This document shows positions 6,213-8,918 of a stretch of DNA of 8,918 nt, piece by piece (within the stretch, counting starts at the first letter, position 1; each line of letters begins with the position of its first letter). Made by a program: the position numbers and the translations under genes. The notes beneath the pieces were generated by a model. The model was not told the DNA's origin. It searched no databases and saw only the letters and a program-made list of their open reading frames with translations. Origin of the DNA: PCC-10605 sp964409355 (GTDB taxonomy: Bacteria; Cyanobacteriota; Cyanobacteriia; Cyanobacteriales; Cyanobacteriaceae); assembly GCA_964409355.1 (NCBI GenBank), contig CAYPDC010000155.1, forward strand, positions 1 to 8,918. The letters run 5' to 3'.

Positions 6213-7112
6213 ATGTGGAAAAAATTATTAAATATTGGTGTGACTTTTAGTTGTCTAAGTATGTTGGTAAATCCTGTTTTTGCAGGTACTGTTTTAGACA
6301 GAATTAAAGAAACTGGAGTGATTCGAGCAGGTTATCGAGAAGATACTGCCCCTTTTGCCTTTACAGATAATCAGGGTAAGCCGGTGGGTTATTCTATTGA
6401 TATATTAGAGTTAATTCGAGCTGAGGCACAAAAACAATTCAATAAACCGATTAAATTAGAGTTTGTCACTGTTAATCCGAGTAATCGTTTTCAACAAATC
6501 CAAGATGGTTCGATCGATATTGAGTGTGGTTCAACTACAGTGACATGGGCAAGGGAAGAAATAGTCGATTTTGCCGTTAGTTATTTTGCTAGTGGTACAC
6601 AAATGATTGTTAATCGGGGTAGTGGTTTTGCTAATAGCGATAATCTCACAGAGGCAAAAATTGGTGTAATTCCTAATACCACTAATGAGAAGGCGATGAA
6701 AATGTTTGCTCCTTCGGCGACTTTAATCCCTGTCAAAAGTGAGGAAGATGGTTGGATGATGGTGCAAAAAGGTGAATTGGATGGATTTGCTGGGGATGGT
6801 ATTTTGTTACAGGCTTTGAAAAGACAAAGTAGTAATAGTCAAAATTTTGAAATTGTGCCTGAGTTTCCCTATATGATTGAATCCTATGCTTGTACTATTC
6901 CCGAAAATCAGTCTCAATGGCGTGGTTTAGTCAATAAGGCTATTGTCAGATTTATGCAGGGTGTGACTACTGATACCCCAAGCTCGATCGACATTTATGA
7001 ACGTTGGTTTGGGGAAAATGGTAATACTCCTTACCCCGTTGAAACGATGGCTGACTATTTTCAAGGGATTATCAACGGTTATGAGTGGATTATCATTGAT
7101 GAGAGATACTAA
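6213..7112 (+). CDS. Periplasmic amino-acid ABC transporter substrate-binding protein
   Basis: This 299-residue solute-binding protein of the polar amino-acid (family 3, PAAT) type captures an amino acid in the periplasm and hands it to an inner-membrane permease. Residues 1-24 are a Sec signal peptide: MWKK, a hydrophobic core and a VFA|G cleavage site. C14 lies in the hydrophobic core without a lipobox, so it is probably a soluble protein. The mature N-terminus LDRIKETGVIRAGYRED and residues PFAFTDNQGKPVGYSIDI (47-64) are classic for the fold. R114 in TWAREE and D195 in GFAGD match the expected ligand carboxylate and amino contacts. C105 and C227 could form a disulfide. The glutamate/aspartate-like class is suggested by ECGSTTVTWAREE. 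No permease or ATPase gene is adjacent, so this is an orphan component. It converges on cbiT with 17 bp between stop codons. Confidence 0.9.
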   Translation: MWKKLLNIGVTFSCLSMLVNPVFAGTVLDRIKETGVIRAGYREDTAPFAFTDNQGKPVGYSIDILELIRAEAQKQFNKPIKLEFVTVNPSNRFQQIQDGSIDIECGSTTVTWAREEIVDFAVSYFASGTQMIVNRGSGFANSDNLTEAKIGVIPNTTNEKAMKMFAPSATLIPVKSEEDGWMMVQKGELDGFAGDGILLQALKRQSSNSQNFEIVPEFPYMIESYACTIPENQSQWRGLVNKAIVRFMQGVTTDTPSSIDIYERWFGENGNTPYPVETMADYFQGIINGYEWIIIDERY

Positions 7113-7132
7113 GACTATTACCATGAGTCTTA
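7110..7132. terminator. Bidirectional hairpin with both convergent stop codons in its stem
   Basis: TAAGACT (7110-7116) and AGTCTTA (7126-7132) form a perfect 7-bp inverted repeat around a 9-nt loop. The left arm starts with the TAA of the binding-protein gene and the right arm ends with the TTA (TAA on the reverse strand) of cbiT. On the plus strand the stem is followed by ACTAATTTTCTC, a modest U-tract. On the minus strand no U-tract follows. It is a plausible weak shared terminator. Confidence 0.45.
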
Positions 7133-7720
7133 ACTAATTTTCTCGCCACTGAGAATAAAAATAGGTGCGATCGCCGCAAAAATTTGACTTAGTCCCCTTT
7201 TTTCTAGTCGGTTAATAGAAGATTGGACAACTTCAATGTTACAGGCTCTTAATTCTGCTAAACCTTCAGAAATTTGATAGAGGCTTTCTAAATTACTGGC
7301 GGTGGCCACCAGTCTTCCTTCTTCGGGTAAATATTCCCAACTTGAGGTTAAAATATTTTTGATGGATTTACCGCCGCCAATGCAGATGCGATCGGGCTTT
7401 AATGTTAACATTTCAAAACAGTCGGGGGCGTTTCCCTCGATGATTTCCACATTTTCCACCCCAAAACGTTGACAATTTTGCCCTATTAAACCCACTACTT
7501 CCGGATCGCGCTCGATGGCAATTACTTTTGTTTCTGGACATAATAAAGCAATTTCTATGGAGATTGTACCAGTACCCGCCCCAATATCCCAGATAACAGA
7601 GTCTTTTTTTAGTCTCAGTGCCGATAAAATCAGTAATCTTACCTCCCTTTTCGTCATGGGAATACCGGGAAGGCGATCAAACAATTCATCGAGGATACCG
7701 GGTGTTTTATATTGCCACAT
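7130..7720 (-). CDS. cbiT: Cobalt-precorrin C15-methyltransferase/decarboxylase CbiT
   Basis: This S-adenosylmethionine-dependent enzyme of anaerobic-type cobalamin (B12) synthesis methylates C15 and decarboxylates the C12 acetate side chain of the corrin intermediate; CbiE, its partner, is not in the window. From the chosen ATG (7718-7720) the protein has 196 residues and starts MWQYKTPGILDELF, as I expect for cyanobacterial CbiT. The family signature GIPMTKREVR and the SAM-binding motif I WDIGAGTGTISIE follow, then IERDPEVV, the acidic loop after strand 2, and GNAPD and GGGKS. An in-frame ATG at 7754-7756 and a TTG at 7757-7759 would add 12 to 13 residues (VAQSQLIFFLN). Neither start has a Shine-Dalgarno sequence. 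TTATAT (7763-7768, reverse strand) could be a -10 box placing transcription start near 7756, which favours the shorter protein. It stands alone, convergent with the binding-protein gene and divergent from the Fe-S gene. Confidence 0.9.
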   Translation of the reverse strand: MWQYKTPGILDELFDRLPGIPMTKREVRLLILSALRLKKDSVIWDIGAGTGTISIEIALLCPETKVIAIERDPEVVGLIGQNCQRFGVENVEIIEGNAPDCFEMLTLKPDRICIGGGKSIKNILTSSWEYLPEEGRLVATASNLESLYQISEGLAELRACNIEVVQSSINRLEKRGLSQIFAAIAPIFILSGEKIS

Positions 7721-7840
7721 ATTTAAGAAAAATATTAATTGAGATTGTGCCACCATCAATCAAATATAACAGAGATAAAAATATAATTACTAATGGCTAG
7801 GTATAGAATAGAAGAGTAAACTTTTTATCCTGAAATAATA

Positions 7841-8200
7841 ATGGCACAAGTAGTTAATGGTTTAGACAAAGGTATCCAGATTTCCGCAAAAGCCTTACAA
7901 CACCTATTAATGTTAAAACAACAACAAGGCAATCAAAATCTCTGTTTGAGAGTTGGTGTTAGACAGGGGGGATGTTCAGGAATGTCTTATATGATGGATT
8001 TTGAGAATACAAATAATATCACCGAACACGATGACGTTTTTGATTACGAGGGTTTTCAAATAGTGTGCGATCGCAAGAGTTTATTATACTTATATGGCTT
8101 AATGTTAGATTATAGTGATGCCATGATTGGCGGAGGTTTCCAATTTACCAATCCCAATGCTACTCAAACTTGTGGTTGCGGAAAATCTTTTGCCGCTTAA
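7841..8200 (+). CDS. IscA/SufA-type iron-sulfur cluster assembly protein
   Basis: This 119-residue A-type carrier of the HesB/IscA/SufA family binds iron or Fe-S clusters and delivers them to target proteins in the cytosol. The three conserved cysteines are present: C45 in RQGGCSGMSY and C111/C113 in the C-terminal TCGCGKSF, with the usual spacing. C35 and C76 are additional. The segment LLYLYGLMLDYSDAMIGGGFQFTNPNA is characteristic of the cyanobacterial and plastid type. The protein is full length and the ATG at 7841 gives the normal short N-terminal tail. TATAGAAT at 7802-7809 is a possible -10 box about 30 nt upstream, without a recognisable -35. It contains one HIP1 octamer (8067-8074). 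No sufBCD, nifU or iscS gene is next to it. IscA and SufA cannot be told apart from this sequence alone, so no symbol is given. Confidence 0.93.
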   Translation: MAQVVNGLDKGIQISAKALQHLLMLKQQQGNQNLCLRVGVRQGGCSGMSYMMDFENTNNITEHDDVFDYEGFQIVCDRKSLLYLYGLMLDYSDAMIGGGFQFTNPNATQTCGCGKSFAA

Positions 8201-8215
8201 TCTTTAACGCAAAAA

Positions 8216-8241
8216 GGTTTTAGGTTTTAGGTTTTAGGTTA
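8216..8241 (+). repeat. Tandem 7-bp repeat (GGTTTTA)
   Basis: Three exact GGTTTTA units occupy 8216-8222, 8223-8229 and 8230-8236, followed by a partial GGTTA. The array starts 15 bp after the stop codon of the Fe-S assembly gene. It has the same period as the other arrays in the window but unrelated sequence. Confidence 0.8.
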
Positions 8242-8386
8242 GTTTTTCTCACATTCATAATTTTTAATGTGGCCCTTCTACAGTAGCTATGATAAATTAA
8301 TAAAAAATAATTGCTATAAGCTATGTAAATCAAGAGATTAACGATAACAAAAAATTAATTGTTATAAATTAATATTTATTATTTAA

Positions 8387-8414
8387 CCTGACACCTGCCA
8401 CCTGCCACCTGACA
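8387..8414 (+). repeat. Tandem 7-bp repeat (CCTGMCA)
   Basis: Four units occupy 8387-8414: CCTGACA, CCTGCCA, CCTGCCA, CCTGACA, differing only at the fifth base. It is GC-richer than the AT-rich sequence around it and sits about 50 bp upstream of the next gene. Confidence 0.8.
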
Positions 8415-8462
8415 CTTTTTCCTAACCAATAATTTACACGACGAGCAGTAAGAAAGCCTTTA

Positions 8463-8819
8463 ATGTTTCCGTTTCTACCCAGAAAACCCGATAAAAAAAT
8501 AATTATTTCTCCCAAGGATACCCAAAAAACATCCCCCTCCATTAATTCTCCTAGACGTTTAAATATTCCCTATCATTTTCAGAAAAACTCAGTTATCACC
8601 TATTCTCAATCAGAAATTAAACGAGAATTGAGACAATACCCCGGATTATTAAAAACCTTATCCCACGCCTATCAATATCAAATTACCTTTATTGACAAAA
8701 ATCAAGAACACCAGTACTGGTTTTGTCGCAATATAGAACTAACGATGATTTTACTTAAATATTTAAACGAAAAAAATTGGTGTGTTGATTGGCAAGAAAA
8801 ACCCTTTGTCATTAAATAA
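8463..8819 (+). CDS. Unrecognised 118-residue cytosolic protein
   Basis: I do not recognise this protein. Residues 1-40 are basic, rich in Pro, Ser and Lys, and probably disordered (MFPFLPRKPDKK...). Residues 46-112 look folded: a helix SQSEIKRELRQYPGLLKTLSHA, a strand QYQITFIDKN, then HQYWFCRNIELTMILLKYLNEKNW, a likely helix. C88 and C107 are the only cysteines, with no metal motif. There is no signal peptide or membrane segment. The start ATG at 8463 follows a weak AGAAAG ribosome site six bases upstream. The reading frame has ordinary codon structure with the same A/T-ending preference as its neighbours and ends in TAA, so I take it as a real gene. It could be a lineage-restricted cyanobacterial protein. 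Confidence 0.65.
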   Translation: MFPFLPRKPDKKIIISPKDTQKTSPSINSPRRLNIPYHFQKNSVITYSQSEIKRELRQYPGLLKTLSHAYQYQITFIDKNQEHQYWFCRNIELTMILLKYLNEKNWCVDWQEKPFVIK

Positions 8820-8845
8820 ATTAATGCCTATATAAACTTCTGGTA

Positions 8846-8918
8846 AGATTGGTCAAAATTATGATTTTTACCAAAAATCTGTGGGTCTAAAGCCCCGCCC
8901 TTTAGGGCGTTAGGGGCG
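8846..8918. mobile_element. Possible end of an IS200/IS605-type (TnpB) element, cut by window edge
   Basis: Two imperfect hairpins lie side by side. The first pairs AGATT (8846-8850) and GGTCAAAAT (8851-8859) with ATTTTTACC (8864-8872) and AATCT (8876-8880), with one mismatch and a 3-nt bulge. The second pairs GCCCC-GCCC (8892-8900) with GGGC (8905-8908) and GGGGC (8913-8917) around TTTA, with a GTTA bulge. Bulged GC-rich hairpins with CGCCCTTTAGGGCG-like sequence, as I recall, mark the ends of IS200/IS605 elements and the guide-RNA region next to tnpB in cyanobacteria. No transposase is in the window, so a plain terminator for the 118-aa gene is an alternative. Confidence 0.35.

Larger units (their letters stand above)
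8201..8462. other. Repeat-bearing intergenic region
   Basis: This 262-bp AT-rich gap has no credible gene. It holds two 7-bp tandem arrays (listed separately) and a 6-bp inverted repeat CACATT (8250-8255)/AATGTG (8266-8271) that could end the Fe-S gene transcript but lacks a U-tract. There is also an inverted repeat ATAACAA (8344-8350)/TTGTTAT (8359-8365), and AGCTATG occurs twice (8285-8291 and 8319-8325). AGAAAG at 8451-8456 is a weak ribosome binding site for the next gene. Confidence 0.5.

Noticed and set aside
7721..7759. Longer CbiT N-terminus from TTG 7759 or ATG 7756
   Set aside because: The extra 12-13 residues precede the expected family start MWQYKTPG and have no ribosome site. 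They cannot be excluded, only judged less likely.
8344..8365. ATAACAA/TTGTTAT inverted repeat as a terminator
   Set aside because: The stem is nearly all A-T, is far from the upstream stop codon and lacks a clean U-tract; chance is likely in such AT-rich sequence.

Overview
The window looks like a chromosomal segment of an AT-rich cyanobacterium. The evidence is seven exact copies of the octamer GCGATCGC (HIP1, a cyanobacterial genome signature), a ferredoxin-type NarB nitrate reductase, a cyanobacterial-type IscA/SufA scaffold and intergenic arrays of tandem 7-bp units like the short tandemly repeated repetitive (STRR) sequences known from cyanobacteria. A unicellular Geminocystis/Cyanobacterium-like host would fit, but that is inference.

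Layout, left to right: a short intergenic stretch; glyoxalase II (gloB, minus); a divergent intergenic region; nitrate reductase (narB, plus); a small membrane protein of unknown function (minus); dihydrolipoyl dehydrogenase (lpdA, minus); a Vat/CatB-type hexapeptide acetyltransferase (minus); a divergent AT-rich intergenic region; a secreted amino-acid-binding protein (plus); the cobalamin methyltransferase/decarboxylase CbiT (minus, convergent); an IscA/SufA-type Fe-S assembly protein (plus); a repeat-bearing intergenic region; an unrecognised 118-aa protein (plus); and, at the right edge, two imperfect hairpins that may be the end of an IS200/IS605-type element. There are no tRNA, rRNA or CRISPR features.

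The genes are mostly unrelated housekeeping functions: methylglyoxal detoxification, nitrate assimilation, the E3 component of 2-oxoacid dehydrogenases, B12 synthesis, Fe-S assembly and amino-acid uptake. They sit as singletons in alternating orientations, as is common in cyanobacteria. The only possible co-transcribed run is acetyltransferase -> lpdA -> small membrane protein on the minus strand. I did not find a clear multi-gene system of a new type.

The most unusual structure lies between the genes. At least four sequence-unrelated tandem arrays all have a period of 7 bp. Copies of one family (consensus about GTGAATA) sit directly on both sides of the small membrane-protein gene, in the same orientation. 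The left copy encodes the last five residues and stop codon of narB and supplies the stop codon of the convergent gene. A different 7-bp array supplies the stop codon of lpdA. The convergent pair binding-protein/cbiT has both TAA stops inside the two arms of one inverted repeat.
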